From contig NZ_JACIJN010000009.1 of the NCBI RefSeq assembly GCF_014199415.1, positions 124,001 through 188,000 of the forward strand: DNA of 64,000 nucleotides, in the 5' to 3' direction. Shown in pieces: positions 1 to 8,260 of this stretch (the stretch's first letter is position 1; every line of letters starts with the position of its first letter). The stretch comes from Sphingomonas endophytica. Its GTDB lineage: Bacteria > Pseudomonadota > Alphaproteobacteria > Sphingomonadales > Sphingomonadaceae. The translations under genes were made by a program, and so were the position numbers. The notes beneath the pieces are model-generated. The model was given only the letters and a program-made list of their open reading frames with translations, was not told the origin of the DNA and searched no databases.

Positions 1-353
1 GAGGAAAAGCCGTGGATCGTCGTCACGACCGGCGTGTCGACCAGCGGCGCAAAGGCGTGCGCCGGAAAGTCCGCCTGGTTGTGGATCAGGTCGAACCGTG
101 CCGCCTGCGCGAACAGGTGGCTGAGGTGGCGATATTCCCACACCTTCGCGTCGATGGCCGGATCTTCGGAATAAGGCGCGGGGACGACGCCGTCGAGCGT
201 GGCGCTGGTCAGGCTGTCGAGCGTCGCAAACAGAGTCACGTCCACCCCGCGTTCGACCAGGGCTTCGGTCAGCAGATGCGTCACCAGCTCCCATGGTCCA
301 TAGTGGCGCGGCGGGGTGCGCCACGCGATCGGGGCGAGCATGGCGATCTTCAT
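1..353 (-). CDS. Glycosyltransferase family 4, N-terminal part (runs off window)
   Basis: The visible 117 residues begin MKIAMLAPIAWRTPP and continue with HYGPWELVTHLLTEALVERG, the typical N-terminal Rossmann half of GT-B family 4 glycosyltransferases, in which a GPWE motif near residue 18 follows the first strand. A later stretch, FDLIHNQADFPAHAF, matches the nucleotide-sugar transferase pattern D-L-I-H-x-Q/H. The C-terminal donor-binding half lies beyond base 1. The protein is expected to be cytoplasmic and to transfer a sugar from an activated donor; the acceptor cannot be told. It lies 59 bases downstream of the GH13 gene on the same strand, so the two may be co-transcribed in alpha-glucan or trehalose-type metabolism (inference). 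Confidence 0.8.
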   Translation of the reverse strand, partial: MKIAMLAPIAWRTPPRHYGPWELVTHLLTEALVERGVDVTLFATLDSLTSATLDGVVPAPYSEDPAIDAKVWEYRHLSHLFAQAARFDLIHNQADFPAHAFAPLVDTPVVTTIHGFS

Positions 354-412
354 GAATGGTGGTCCTCGTTGCTTCCGCCTCGCTTGTCACCCGACTTTCG
401 CCGGGGCGGCGG

Positions 413-2005
413 CTATGGTTTGAAGATCAGGCCTTCGTTGGCGTAGAGCATGCCGGGTTCGGGTGCGCCATCCAGTGTCGAGGCGAGCACGTCGCCGACC
501 CAGTCGAAGGTTATGGCGCGCGCCGTCAGATTGAGCGCCACCCGCAGCACCTCGCCGCCGTGCCGTCGCTCATAGGCCAACACCCCGTCCGCCGCGTCGA
601 GCAACCGGAAATTGCCGACCGCCAGCGCCGGGCGCGCACGACGCAGCGCCAGCAAGTGCCGGTACAGCATCAACATCGATCCGGGATCGGCCTTTTGCGC
701 GGCGACGTTGCGGGTCGGCCAGTCGGGGTTGAGCGGTAGCCACGGCTCGACCGTCGAGAAACCGGCGAAGGGCGACGTATCCCACGGCATCGGCGTCCGC
801 GACCGGTCACGCCCGATCCCGATCCCCGGCTGACGCAGCTCCTGCGGATCGCGGACGCGGTCGGGGGGGATGTCCACCGTCCCGATCCCCAGTTCGTCGC
901 CTTGGTACAAGGTCGGCGTCCCGCGCAGCGTCAGCAGCAGCATCGCCGCGACCCGCGCCTGCGCCTCGCCGACGCGCGCGGCGATGCGCGGCGCGTCATG
1001 GCTGCCGATCACCCAATTGGGCCAGCCGTGCGCCGGCAGACTCGCCTCATAGGCGGCGACCATCGTGCGCAGCGTCGCGGCATCCCACGCATTCTCGATC
1101 AACTGGAAATTGAACGGCAAATGCACCTGCGGCCGCTCGGGCGTGCCATACCAGCGCGCGTGACGATCGTTGGGCAGGAAGATCTCGCCGATCAGCACGC
1201 GCCCCCGCCCCTCGGCCCCGTAAGCATCGGCGAGCGCGCGCATCTCCGCGGCGATCGCATGCGCCTCGGGCTGGTCGGTCGAATGCTGCTGGATCAACCG
1301 GTCGCGCTCGGTGATCCCCGGCCGCCAATAAGGGTTCACCGGATTGTCGGGAAAGCCATCCGCCTTGACGATATGCCACAGCACGTCGATCCGGAAGCCG
1401 TCGACCCCGCGATCGAACCAGAAGCGCATCGCATCGAGCATCGCCGCCTTGAGCGCGGGGTTGCGCCAGTTGAGGTCGGGTTGCTGCCTGAGGAAGGCGT
1501 GGAGGTAATACTGCCCGCTCGCCGGGTCATATTCCCACGCCGAGCCGCCGAAGTCGCTGATCCAGTTGTTGGGCGGCCCGCCATCGGCGGCGGGATCGCG
1601 CCAGATGTACCAGTCGCGCTTTGGGCTGTCGCGGCCGGAGCGGCTGTCGACGAACCACGGGTGCTGGTCCGAACTGTGGTTGGGGACGAAATCGAGCAAC
1701 AGCCGGAGCCCGCGCGCATGGACCGCCGCCAGCAGCCGGTCGAACGCGGCCAGATCGCCGAACAGCGCGTCGATCGCGCAATAATCGGCGACGTCATAGC
1801 CGAAATCGGCCATCGGCGACGGAAAGACCGGCGACAGCCAGATCGCGTCGACCCCCAGCGCCGCGACATGATCGAGCCGCCGCTCGATACCGGCCAGATC
1901 GCCGACCCCATCGCCATCGCTGTCCTGAAAGGAGCGCGGATAGATCTGGTAGACGGTGCCGCTTTCCCACCACGGGTGATCGTGTCGCTCGCTCATCGCC
2001 GGCAT
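413..2005 (-). CDS. GH13 alpha-glucosidase / oligo-1,6-glucosidase
   Basis: This 530-residue protein has all GH13 alpha-amylase-superfamily signatures: region I DFVPNHSS (about residue 105), the nucleophile in GFRIDVLWH (Asp207), the acid/base in LIGEIFLP (Glu274), and the transition-state stabiliser in IGSHDAPR (Asp338). The N-terminal YQIYPRSFQDSDGDG is typical of the exo-acting alpha-glucosidase subgroup. No signal peptide is visible, so it probably hydrolyses malto- or isomalto-oligosaccharides in the cytoplasm. The start is set at the ATG of MPAMSERH because GGTGGAG lies seven bases upstream; the frame stays open about 30 codons further, without a ribosome site. Substrate specificity is not readable from sequence. 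Confidence 0.93.
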   Translation of the reverse strand: MPAMSERHDHPWWESGTVYQIYPRSFQDSDGDGVGDLAGIERRLDHVAALGVDAIWLSPVFPSPMADFGYDVADYCAIDALFGDLAAFDRLLAAVHARGLRLLLDFVPNHSSDQHPWFVDSRSGRDSPKRDWYIWRDPAADGGPPNNWISDFGGSAWEYDPASGQYYLHAFLRQQPDLNWRNPALKAAMLDAMRFWFDRGVDGFRIDVLWHIVKADGFPDNPVNPYWRPGITERDRLIQQHSTDQPEAHAIAAEMRALADAYGAEGRGRVLIGEIFLPNDRHARWYGTPERPQVHLPFNFQLIENAWDAATLRTMVAAYEASLPAHGWPNWVIGSHDAPRIAARVGEAQARVAAMLLLTLRGTPTLYQGDELGIGTVDIPPDRVRDPQELRQPGIGIGRDRSRTPMPWDTSPFAGFSTVEPWLPLNPDWPTRNVAAQKADPGSMLMLYRHLLALRRARPALAVGNFRLLDAADGVLAYERRHGGEVLRVALNLTARAITFDWVGDVLASTLDGAPEPGMLYANEGLIFKP

Positions 2006-2186
2006 AACCGCGCTCCACCCATTGCGATCCACGGCGTCGCGCCGGCGATCCGCCTGTGCGCCGGCAGCCGGCGTCACCCGGCCTTCAGCCATCACCGGCC
2101 CCGTTGGTCATCCCGGCGACGACCGAGGCGAGGTTCCGGTCGAAACGTCTTCGCCTCGTCCTGGCGACCCTGCCAGCCGATCCGGC

Positions 2187-2738
2187 CTAATAAGCGCGCC
2201 GCCCTGCGATCTCGCCGCCGGGATTGTAGCGACAGACGAGGAAATCCTGCGTCCGCCCGCTCTCCATCGCGCAGCCGACCTCGGTGGTCGCGCGCCAGAC
2301 GATCTGCGCATAATGGACCGCGTCCTGCCAGCGGCCGGTGCGGCTGAACCGCGGGCTGCGGCGGTTGCGGAAGTAGCGACGCTCCTCGACCCAATAGCGC
2401 ACCATCTCGCCATAATCGTAACCGTCCCGCGTTCCCGCGAAGAGATTCTCGCCCTGCCACGCATCGCCCGCGCGCTGCTCGGCATGGAACAGCCGCCCGC
2501 TGCGCGCCAGTTCCTGCGCATGACGGTCGGCAGCGGCCGCCAGCGCCGCGCTCCACGCCAGCGGCGGCAACCCCACCGCGCGACGCGCGCGGTTGTGCGC
2601 GTCGAGCATCTCGCGCTGGAGCAGCGACGCGTCGCGGACCGGGGCCGGTCGCCGAAGCCGCAGTTCGATCCCGCCGGCAACGGCCGGCGTAGCGGGGGTA
2701 AGGGCAAGCAGCAGCGCGACGAACGGGCGGACAGGCAT
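2187..2738 (-). CDS. Secreted CAP/SCP domain protein (PR-1-like)
   Basis: The 183-residue product starts with a signal peptide (MPVRPFVALLLALTPATPAVA) and then has a CAP-superfamily fold. The typical elements are ML-DAHNRARRAVGLPPL-W near residue 50, HAQELARSGRLFHA, GENLFAG, and the C-terminal signature HYAQIVWRATTEVGCA followed by FLVCRYNPGG. The first CAP histidine region and the two cysteines are present. Bacterial CAP proteins are exported and have poorly defined roles (lipid binding, antagonism, envelope functions). It sits upstream of the GH13 gene on the same strand, separated by about 180 bases, and divergent from hemW. The start chosen gives a clean signal peptide; a further upstream methionine is in frame six codons away. 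Confidence 0.88.
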   Translation of the reverse strand: MPVRPFVALLLALTPATPAVAGGIELRLRRPAPVRDASLLQREMLDAHNRARRAVGLPPLAWSAALAAAADRHAQELARSGRLFHAEQRAGDAWQGENLFAGTRDGYDYGEMVRYWVEERRYFRNRRSPRFSRTGRWQDAVHYAQIVWRATTEVGCAMESGRTQDFLVCRYNPGGEIAGRRAY

Positions 2739-2830
2739 CGCCGCGGCGGATGCCAAAGACGTTTCGATCGCGCAACAGCGTTTGCACCGTCGGCGCGGCG
2801 ACGGTGGCGTTTGCCGCGACGAGCCGCCAT

Positions 2831-4033
2831 ATGCGCGCGATCATGGGCATGATCGACCTCATCCACCCCGACGCCGCGGCGCAGGACCGGGCGGCGCGCG
2901 CCGCCGCGCCGCTCGCGCTCTACATCCATTGGCCGTTCTGCGTTTCCAAATGCCCGTATTGCGACTTCAACAGCCATGTCCGCGCCACTGTCGACGAGTC
3001 GCTCTGGCACGACGCGCTGCTCGCCGATCTGGCGCACGAGGCGGCGCTGCTGCCGGGCCGGCGGCTGGGATCGATCTTCTTCGGCGGGGGCACCCCCTCG
3101 CTGATGCCGCCCGCCACCGTCGCCGCGCTGGTCGCGGCCGCGACCAGCGCATGGGCGCCGGTCGGCGATGTCGAGATCACGCTGGAGGCGAACCCGTCGT
3201 CGGTCGAGGCGGCGCGCTTCGCGGATCTCGCCGCCGCGGGGGTCAATCGCGTCTCGCTGGGGCTACAGGCGCTCGACGACGCGGCGTTGCGCTTTCTGGG
3301 ACGGGCGCATGACGTGACAGAGGGACTCGGCGCGCTCGACGTGGCGCAGCGGCATTTCGCGCGGGTCAGTTTCGACCTCATCTACGCCCGCCCCGGCCAG
3401 ACGCAGGCGGCATGGGACGCCGAGCTGGCGCAAGCACTGTCGTTCGGAACCGAGCATCTGTCGCTCTACCAGCTGACGATCGAGCCGGGCACGCGCTTCG
3501 CGACCGAGGCGGCGGCAGGGCGGCTGACGATCCCCGACGGCGATGCCGCGGCCGATCTGTTCGAGTTGACCCGCGCGCGCACCGCGGCGGCGGGGCTGCC
3601 CGCCTATGAGATATCGAACCACGCGCGCCCCGGCGCGGAGAGCCGCCACAATCTCGCTTACTGGCGTTACCGCGATTACGCCGGCATCGGCCCGGGCGCG
3701 CATGGCCGCCGCGACCATCTCGCGACCTTCCGGCGCAAGAAGCCCGAGAACTGGCTCGCGGCGGTCGCGCGCAACGGGCACGGGCTGGAGAGCGAGGAGC
3801 CGCTCGATGCGGCGACGCGCGTCGGCGAGGCATTGCTGATGGGGCTGCGCCTGCGCGAGGGCGTCGACGTGGCGGCGATCGCGGCGGCGGGCGGGATGCG
3901 CGTCGAGGACATCGTCGATCTCGCCGCGATCGCCGCGCTGCCCGCGCTGATCGTCCGTGAAGGCACTCGCCTGCGCGTCACCGAGGCAGGGATGATCCTG
4001 CTCGACGCGATCCTCCCGAAGGTGGTGCGCTAG
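2831..4033 (+). CDS. hemW: HemW-like radical SAM heme chaperone
   Basis: This is a radical SAM protein of the HemN/HemW family. The cluster-binding motif CVSKCPYC follows LYIHWPF near residue 40, and FGGGTPSLM and VSLGLQALDD (SAM-binding regions) follow. The C-terminal domain ends in a typical winged-helix-like segment. At about 400 residues it fits HemW (around 380-400) rather than the longer HemN, and it lacks the extra N-terminal HemN extension. HemW delivers heme to respiratory proteins in the family members studied. Its start is uncertain: ATGs at 2831, 2843 and 2849 are close together and none has a strong ribosome site; the frame also opens further upstream, inside the divergent CAP gene. 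Confidence 0.9.
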   Translation: MRAIMGMIDLIHPDAAAQDRAARAAAPLALYIHWPFCVSKCPYCDFNSHVRATVDESLWHDALLADLAHEAALLPGRRLGSIFFGGGTPSLMPPATVAALVAAATSAWAPVGDVEITLEANPSSVEAARFADLAAAGVNRVSLGLQALDDAALRFLGRAHDVTEGLGALDVAQRHFARVSFDLIYARPGQTQAAWDAELAQALSFGTEHLSLYQLTIEPGTRFATEAAAGRLTIPDGDAAADLFELTRARTAAAGLPAYEISNHARPGAESRHNLAYWRYRDYAGIGPGAHGRRDHLATFRRKKPENWLAAVARNGHGLESEEPLDAATRVGEALLMGLRLREGVDVAAIAAAGGMRVEDIVDLAAIAALPALIVREGTRLRVTEAGMILLDAILPKVVR

Positions 4034-4060
4034 GGAGCCGGTATCCTACCCTCCGTCGCA

Positions 4061-4132
4061 CCGGACTTGATCCGGGGCCCCGCTTCTTCTTGGCGACCAA
4101 CGTAAGAAGCGGGATCCCGGATCGAGTCCGGG
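4061..4132. repeat. Inverted repeat, GATCCGGG family (family B)
   Basis: Two arms of about 28 bases (4061-4088 and 4104-4132) carry CCGGACTTGATCCGGG and its complement plus CGCTTCTT/AAGAAGCG, separated by a 15-base loop. It sits between the convergent ends of hemW and the oxidoreductase gene and could act as a bidirectional terminator. Related copies are at 28865-28894, 36996-37025, 59506-59541 and 59668-59690. Confidence 0.8.
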
Positions 4133-4178
4133 ATGACGGGATGAGGCAAGTGGCTGGCCCGGCCAGCAATGACGGGGA

Positions 4179-5339
4179 TCAACCCGCCAGCCCGCTCCAC
4201 TTCTGGTCGGACGCGGCGTTGGCGACCACCGCCTCGACGAACGCCATCGTCCGCACGCCGTCGGCCGTCCCCGGAAACCATGCCGCCGCGCCGCGCGCGG
4301 CGACCGTGTCGCCGCCGCGGATCGTCGCCGCGACCGAGCGATAGATGTTCGCGAACGCCTCGATATAGCCTTCCGGATGCCCGGCCGGCGTGCGGATGCG
4401 GCCCAGCGTCGTCTCGGCCATCCCCGGCCCGCCGGTGCGCACCAGCTCGGCCGGCCGGTCGAGCCAGCGCAGCGTCAGCGTGTTGGGCTCCATTTGCGCC
4501 CAGTCGAGCCCGCCCTTCTCGCCGTGGATGCGCAGCCGCAGGCCGTTCTCGTCGCCCGCCGCGACCTGCGTCGCCTTCAGCACGCCGCGCGCGCCGCCCG
4601 CGAAGCGCAACAGCACGCTGACATCGTCGTCGAGCCGCCGCCCGGGCACATGCGTCGTCAGGTCGGCGCACAGCGATTCGACCTGCAACCCGCTGACATG
4701 CTCCGCAAGCTGGAAGGCGTGCGTGCCGATGTCGCCGAGGCACCCGCCCAGCCCGGCGCGCGCCGGGTCGGTCCGCCACTCGGCCTGCCGATTCCCTTCG
4801 CGGTCCAGCGCGCTGCTCAGCCACCCTTGCGAATATTCGACCTGCACCAGCCGGATCGCCCCGAAATCGCCGCGCGCCACCCGCGCGCGCGCTTCCTCGA
4901 CCAGCGGATAGCCGCTGTAGGTGAAGGCCAGCGCATAATGCCGCCCGCTGCGCTCGGCCGCGGCGGCGATCGCCTGCGCTTCTTCCAAGTTCAGCGACAT
5001 CGGCTTTTCGCAGATGACGTGGAAGCCCGCGTCGAGCGCCGCGATCGACATCGGCGCATGGAGGTGATTCGGTGTCACGATCGCTACCGCGTCGATCCGT
5101 TCGCCCTCCGGCAGCGCACGCTCGGCCGAAAGCAGCTCATCAATCGAGCCATAGACGCGTCCCGCATCGAGACCGAGCAGGTCGCCGGTGCGCGTATTGC
5201 GGCCCGCATCGGTGCTGAACGCGCCCGCGACCAGCCGCCAGTCGCCGTCGATGCCGGCCGCCATCCGGTGGACCGCACCGATGAACGCGCCTTCGCCGCC
5301 GCCGATCATCCCGAGCTTAAGTGGTTCTACCCGCGCCAT
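4179..5339 (-). CDS. Gfo/Idh/MocA family NAD(P)-dependent oxidoreductase
   Basis: The 386-residue protein has the N-terminal Rossmann motif LGMIGGGEGAFIGAVH and the family hallmark EKP in HVICEKPMSLNLEEA near residue 115, followed by the C-terminal sheet domain with GGCLGDIGTHAFQLAEH, where the GDIG-H motif holds a catalytic histidine. Such enzymes oxidise or reduce sugar, inositol or ketosugar hydroxyls with NAD(P). No export signal is present, so it acts in the cytoplasm. It is divergent from a cytochrome c/TIM-barrel/GMC oxidoreductase array, and in related glycoside-oxidation loci a Gfo/Idh/MocA enzyme re-reduces or oxidises the 3-ketosugar; that role is inferred here. Confidence 0.9.
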   Translation of the reverse strand: MARVEPLKLGMIGGGEGAFIGAVHRMAAGIDGDWRLVAGAFSTDAGRNTRTGDLLGLDAGRVYGSIDELLSAERALPEGERIDAVAIVTPNHLHAPMSIAALDAGFHVICEKPMSLNLEEAQAIAAAAERSGRHYALAFTYSGYPLVEEARARVARGDFGAIRLVQVEYSQGWLSSALDREGNRQAEWRTDPARAGLGGCLGDIGTHAFQLAEHVSGLQVESLCADLTTHVPGRRLDDDVSVLLRFAGGARGVLKATQVAAGDENGLRLRIHGEKGGLDWAQMEPNTLTLRWLDRPAELVRTGGPGMAETTLGRIRTPAGHPEGYIEAFANIYRSVAATIRGGDTVAARGAAAWFPGTADGVRTMAFVEAVVANAASDQKWSGLAG

Positions 5340-5367
5340 TCATCCTCCCGTCATCCGCATACCTTCA

Positions 5368-5420
5368 TTACGAAGACCGTAACGTCGGCCGCCTTGCTAT
5401 CGCCCGGTTTAGCGGTAAAC
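5368..5420. promoter_or_regulatory. Candidate operator region with two short palindromes
   Basis: The divergent promoter space between the Gfo/Idh/MocA gene and the cytochrome c gene holds two inverted repeats: TTACG-N5-CGTAA at 5368-5382 and GTTTA-N4-TAAAC at 5407-5420. Either could bind a regulator such as the LacI-type protein encoded at the far end of the locus. This is an inference from symmetry only; the half-site order is not the classical LacI arrangement. Confidence 0.3.
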
Positions 5421-5454
5421 TGGCGGCAATCAATTCGGGTTTGGAGAGTATGCG

Positions 5455-5835
5455 ATGAAGTTGATCGCCGGTCTGGCCGCCGCGCCAGTCGCCGCCATTG
5501 TCGCGCTGGTGGTTTCCGCCCCCGCGCCGGCGCAGCAGAACGGGCAGCAGGCATTCGCCGCCTGCAAGGCCTGCCACACGCTCCACAAGGGCGAGCGCAA
5601 CGGCATCGGCCCGAACCTCGCCGGTCTGTTCACCCGTGCCCCCGCCTCGGCGCCGGGCTTCAACTATTCGGCCGCCTTCAAGAAGGCGCAGCTGAAGTGG
5701 AACGACGCGTCGCTCAACGAATATCTCGCCGCGCCGCAGAAGAAGGTGCCCGGCACCCGGATGCCGATCTCGACCCCCGATCCCGCCAAGCGCGCCGCGA
5801 TCATCGCCTATCTGAAGTCCGAGACCGCCAAGTGA
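5455..5835 (+). CDS. Periplasmic class I cytochrome c
   Basis: The 126-residue product has a signal peptide (through APAPAQ, about residue 26), one heme-attachment site CKACH, the conserved GPNLAGLF after it, and a distal methionine ligand in GTRMPIS. That is the architecture of a small class I cytochrome c. GGAGAG lies seven bases before the ATG. It is the first gene of a plus-strand array with the TIM-barrel and GMC oxidoreductase genes, so it probably accepts electrons from the flavoprotein dehydrogenase encoded at 10635-12314 and passes them to the respiratory chain (inference from neighbourhood; similar cytochrome partners are known for membrane-linked GMC sugar dehydrogenases). Confidence 0.92.
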   Translation: MKLIAGLAAAPVAAIVALVVSAPAPAQQNGQQAFAACKACHTLHKGERNGIGPNLAGLFTRAPASAPGFNYSAAFKKAQLKWNDASLNEYLAAPQKKVPGTRMPISTPDPAKRAAIIAYLKSETAK

Positions 5836-5849
5836 GCGGCGGCGGCACC

Positions 5850-6893
5850 ATGCGCGGCCCGGGCGTGTTCCTCGCGCAGTTCATGGGTGACGCCGCACCG
5901 TTCGACACGCTCGACAATGCCGCGCGCTGGATGGCCGAAGCCGGCTACGAGGGCGTGCAGATCCCGACCCGCGACGAGCGGTGCATGGACCTGAAACTCG
6001 CCGCCGAGAGCCAGGATTATGCCGACGAGCTGGTCGGACGTTGCCGCGAGGCGGGCGTCGCGATCACCGAATTGTCGACGCACCTGCAAGGCCAGCTCGT
6101 TGCGGTCCACCCTGCATACGACACCGCCTTCGACGTCTTCGCGCCGGAGGAACTCCGCGGCAAGCCGGGCGAGCGTCAGGCATGGGCGGTCGACCAGCTC
6201 AAGCTCGCCGCCAAGGCGAGCCGGCGGCTCGGGCTCGACGCGCACGCCACCTTCTCGGGCGCGTTCGCCTGGCCGTTCGTCTATCCGTGGCCGCAGCGCC
6301 CGGCCGGGATGGTCGAGGACGCGTTTGCCGAATTGGGCAAGCGCTGGACCCCGATCCTCGACGCGTTCGAGAACGAGGGCGTCGATCTCTGTTTCGAGCT
6401 GCACCCCGGCGAGGATTTGCACGACGGCACCACCTTCGAGCGGTTCCTGGATGCGGTCGGCGGGCACAAGCGCGCCAACATCCTCTACGATCCCAGCCAC
6501 TTCGTGCTGCAGGCGATGGACTATCTCCAGTTCATCGACTTCTACCACGACCGCATCCGCATGTTCCACGTCAAGGACGCGGAGTTCAACCCGACCGGCA
6601 AGGCCGGCGTGTACGGCAGCTATTCGGACTGGGTCGACCGCCCGGGCCGCTTCCGCTCGCTCGGCGACGGGCAGGTCGATTTCGGCGCCATCTTCTCGAA
6701 GCTGACGCAATATGGCTATGCCGGCTGGGCGGTGCTCGAATGGGAATGCTGCCTGAAGCATCCCGAGGATGGCGCGCGCGAAGGCGCTCCGTTCATCGCC
6801 GCGCACATGATCCGTCGCCCCGAACGTGCCTTCGACGATTTTGCGGGCGGGTCCGATCCGGCCGCGAACCGGCGCTTGCTCGGGCTCGACTGA
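5850..6893 (+). CDS. Sugar phosphate isomerase/epimerase-like TIM-barrel protein
   Basis: This 347-residue protein belongs to the xylose-isomerase-like TIM-barrel superfamily. Metal-ligand-type positions are visible in CFELHPGEDLHDG (Glu near residue 185), LYDPSHFVLQ, MFHVKDAEFNP and the C-terminal WAVLEWECC. No signal peptide is present, so unlike the two related genes downstream it stays in the cytoplasm. It follows the cytochrome c gene by 14 bases. A GTG at 5832 overlaps the cytochrome stop codon and could be an alternative start six codons earlier. Family members include epimerases, dehydratases and the catalytic subunits of 3-keto-C-glycoside lyases; the substrate here is not known, but a role in processing an oxidised sugar is consistent with the locus. 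Confidence 0.87.
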   Translation: MRGPGVFLAQFMGDAAPFDTLDNAARWMAEAGYEGVQIPTRDERCMDLKLAAESQDYADELVGRCREAGVAITELSTHLQGQLVAVHPAYDTAFDVFAPEELRGKPGERQAWAVDQLKLAAKASRRLGLDAHATFSGAFAWPFVYPWPQRPAGMVEDAFAELGKRWTPILDAFENEGVDLCFELHPGEDLHDGTTFERFLDAVGGHKRANILYDPSHFVLQAMDYLQFIDFYHDRIRMFHVKDAEFNPTGKAGVYGSYSDWVDRPGRFRSLGDGQVDFGAIFSKLTQYGYAGWAVLEWECCLKHPEDGAREGAPFIAAHMIRRPERAFDDFAGGSDPAANRRLLGLD

Positions 6894-6949
6894 TCGGCCA
6901 GACTGCAAAAATCAGATAAAAGAATCGTGCGATCGTAAAGGGGTAGAGG

Positions 6950-8260
6950 GTGCAGACAGAGGCAGCGGCGTTTACGGGACAACATCGGTCCCGCTTGTTC
7001 TGGCTGAGCGTGCTGGCGCTGACCACCGCGGCGGTCAGCGCGTCGCTGCGTGCGGCGATCGCCAGCAGTCTCAAGGCGCAGTGGATCGACCCGATCGCCC
7101 CCGTCGAGGCCGGCGAACTGATCGGCGCGGCGCTCGGCTCGGCGTTCCTCGGCTTCGCGATCACGCTGTTCGTCGCCAGCGCGCTGCTCGACAAGATCGG
7201 CGCAAAGCGGATCGTGATCGGCTCTGGCATCTGCTTCATCCTCGGCACCGCGCTGATCGTCGGCGCGGGCGCGATCGCGACCGGCATGACGATCTACTCG
7301 CTGGTATGGCTGGGCATGATGCTCAGCGGGATCGGCTGGGGTCTCGCCGAATCGTCGATCAACCCGCTGACCGCGCGCCTCTATCCCGAAGAGACCACGC
7401 ATCGGCTGAACGTGCTCCACGCCTGGTATCCGGGCGGGCTGATCATCGGCGGCCTGGCGGGCGTGTTCCTCGCCAACGTTTTGCCGTGGCAGGCGATCAT
7501 GGGGCTGGTGTTCCTCCCCGCGATCGGCGTCGTCATCATCGGCGCGACCACCACCTTCCCCCCCGCCCCCGCGGCGGTCGAAGGCGAGAGCTTCGGGACG
7601 ATGATCGGCGAGGTGTTCCGCCGCCCAAGCTTCTTCGTGTGGTTCGGCGCGATGTTCCTCACCGCCTCGTCGGAGCTGGCCCCGGGCCAGTGGCTCGATG
7701 TCGCGCTCACCAACCGCGTCGGCATGCGCGGCATCCTGCTGCTCGTGTACGTCAGCGCGCTGATGTTCGTGTTCCGCCACTTCGCCGGGCGGCTGGCGGG
7801 CAAGCTGTCCAATCCGGGCTTGCTGTGGATCTCCAGCCTGCTCGCCGCGATCGGGCTGTTCCTGCTGTCGCGCGCGCAGTCGCCGGTCGCGGCGCTGGTC
7901 GCCTCGACCGTCTGGGGCCTCGGCGTCTGCGCGATGTGGCCCACGATGCTCGCCTCGGTCGCCGAACGCTATCCACGCGGCGGGGCATGGGCGCTCGGGC
8001 TGGTCGGCTCGGCGGGCGCGCTGGCCAGCTTCTTCGTGCTCCCGGCGCTCGGCGGGATGTTCGACGAAGCCAAGGTGCGGCTTGCGGGCGGGCCGGAGGC
8101 GTTCAAGCAGCTGACCGGCGAGGCGCTGCGGCAGGTCGAAGACGCCGCCGCGTCGCAGTCGTTCGCCAAGCTCGCGCTGGTCCCGATCGTGTTGCTGTTC
8201 GTGTTCGGCGCGATCTGGCTGTCCGAGCGCCGCCGTCGCGCGACGGTCGCCGCGGCATGA
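6950..8260 (+). CDS. MFS transporter (sugar-type)
   Basis: The 436-residue product shows about 12 hydrophobic segments spread in two halves, with the loop 2-3 motif DKIGAKRIV that resembles the MFS motif A (D-x-x-G-x-R/K-R). It is an inner-membrane secondary transporter, probably for a sugar or oxidised sugar produced in the periplasm. The start is a GTG preceded by GGGGTAGAGG. It ends in an ATGA overlap with the next gene, so the two are translationally coupled, and both belong to the oxidoreductase locus. Confidence 0.88.
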   Translation: MQTEAAAFTGQHRSRLFWLSVLALTTAAVSASLRAAIASSLKAQWIDPIAPVEAGELIGAALGSAFLGFAITLFVASALLDKIGAKRIVIGSGICFILGTALIVGAGAIATGMTIYSLVWLGMMLSGIGWGLAESSINPLTARLYPEETTHRLNVLHAWYPGGLIIGGLAGVFLANVLPWQAIMGLVFLPAIGVVIIGATTTFPPAPAAVEGESFGTMIGEVFRRPSFFVWFGAMFLTASSELAPGQWLDVALTNRVGMRGILLLVYVSALMFVFRHFAGRLAGKLSNPGLLWISSLLAAIGLFLLSRAQSPVAALVASTVWGLGVCAMWPTMLASVAERYPRGGAWALGLVGSAGALASFFVLPALGGMFDEAKVRLAGGPEAFKQLTGEALRQVEDAAASQSFAKLALVPIVLLFVFGAIWLSERRRRATVAAA

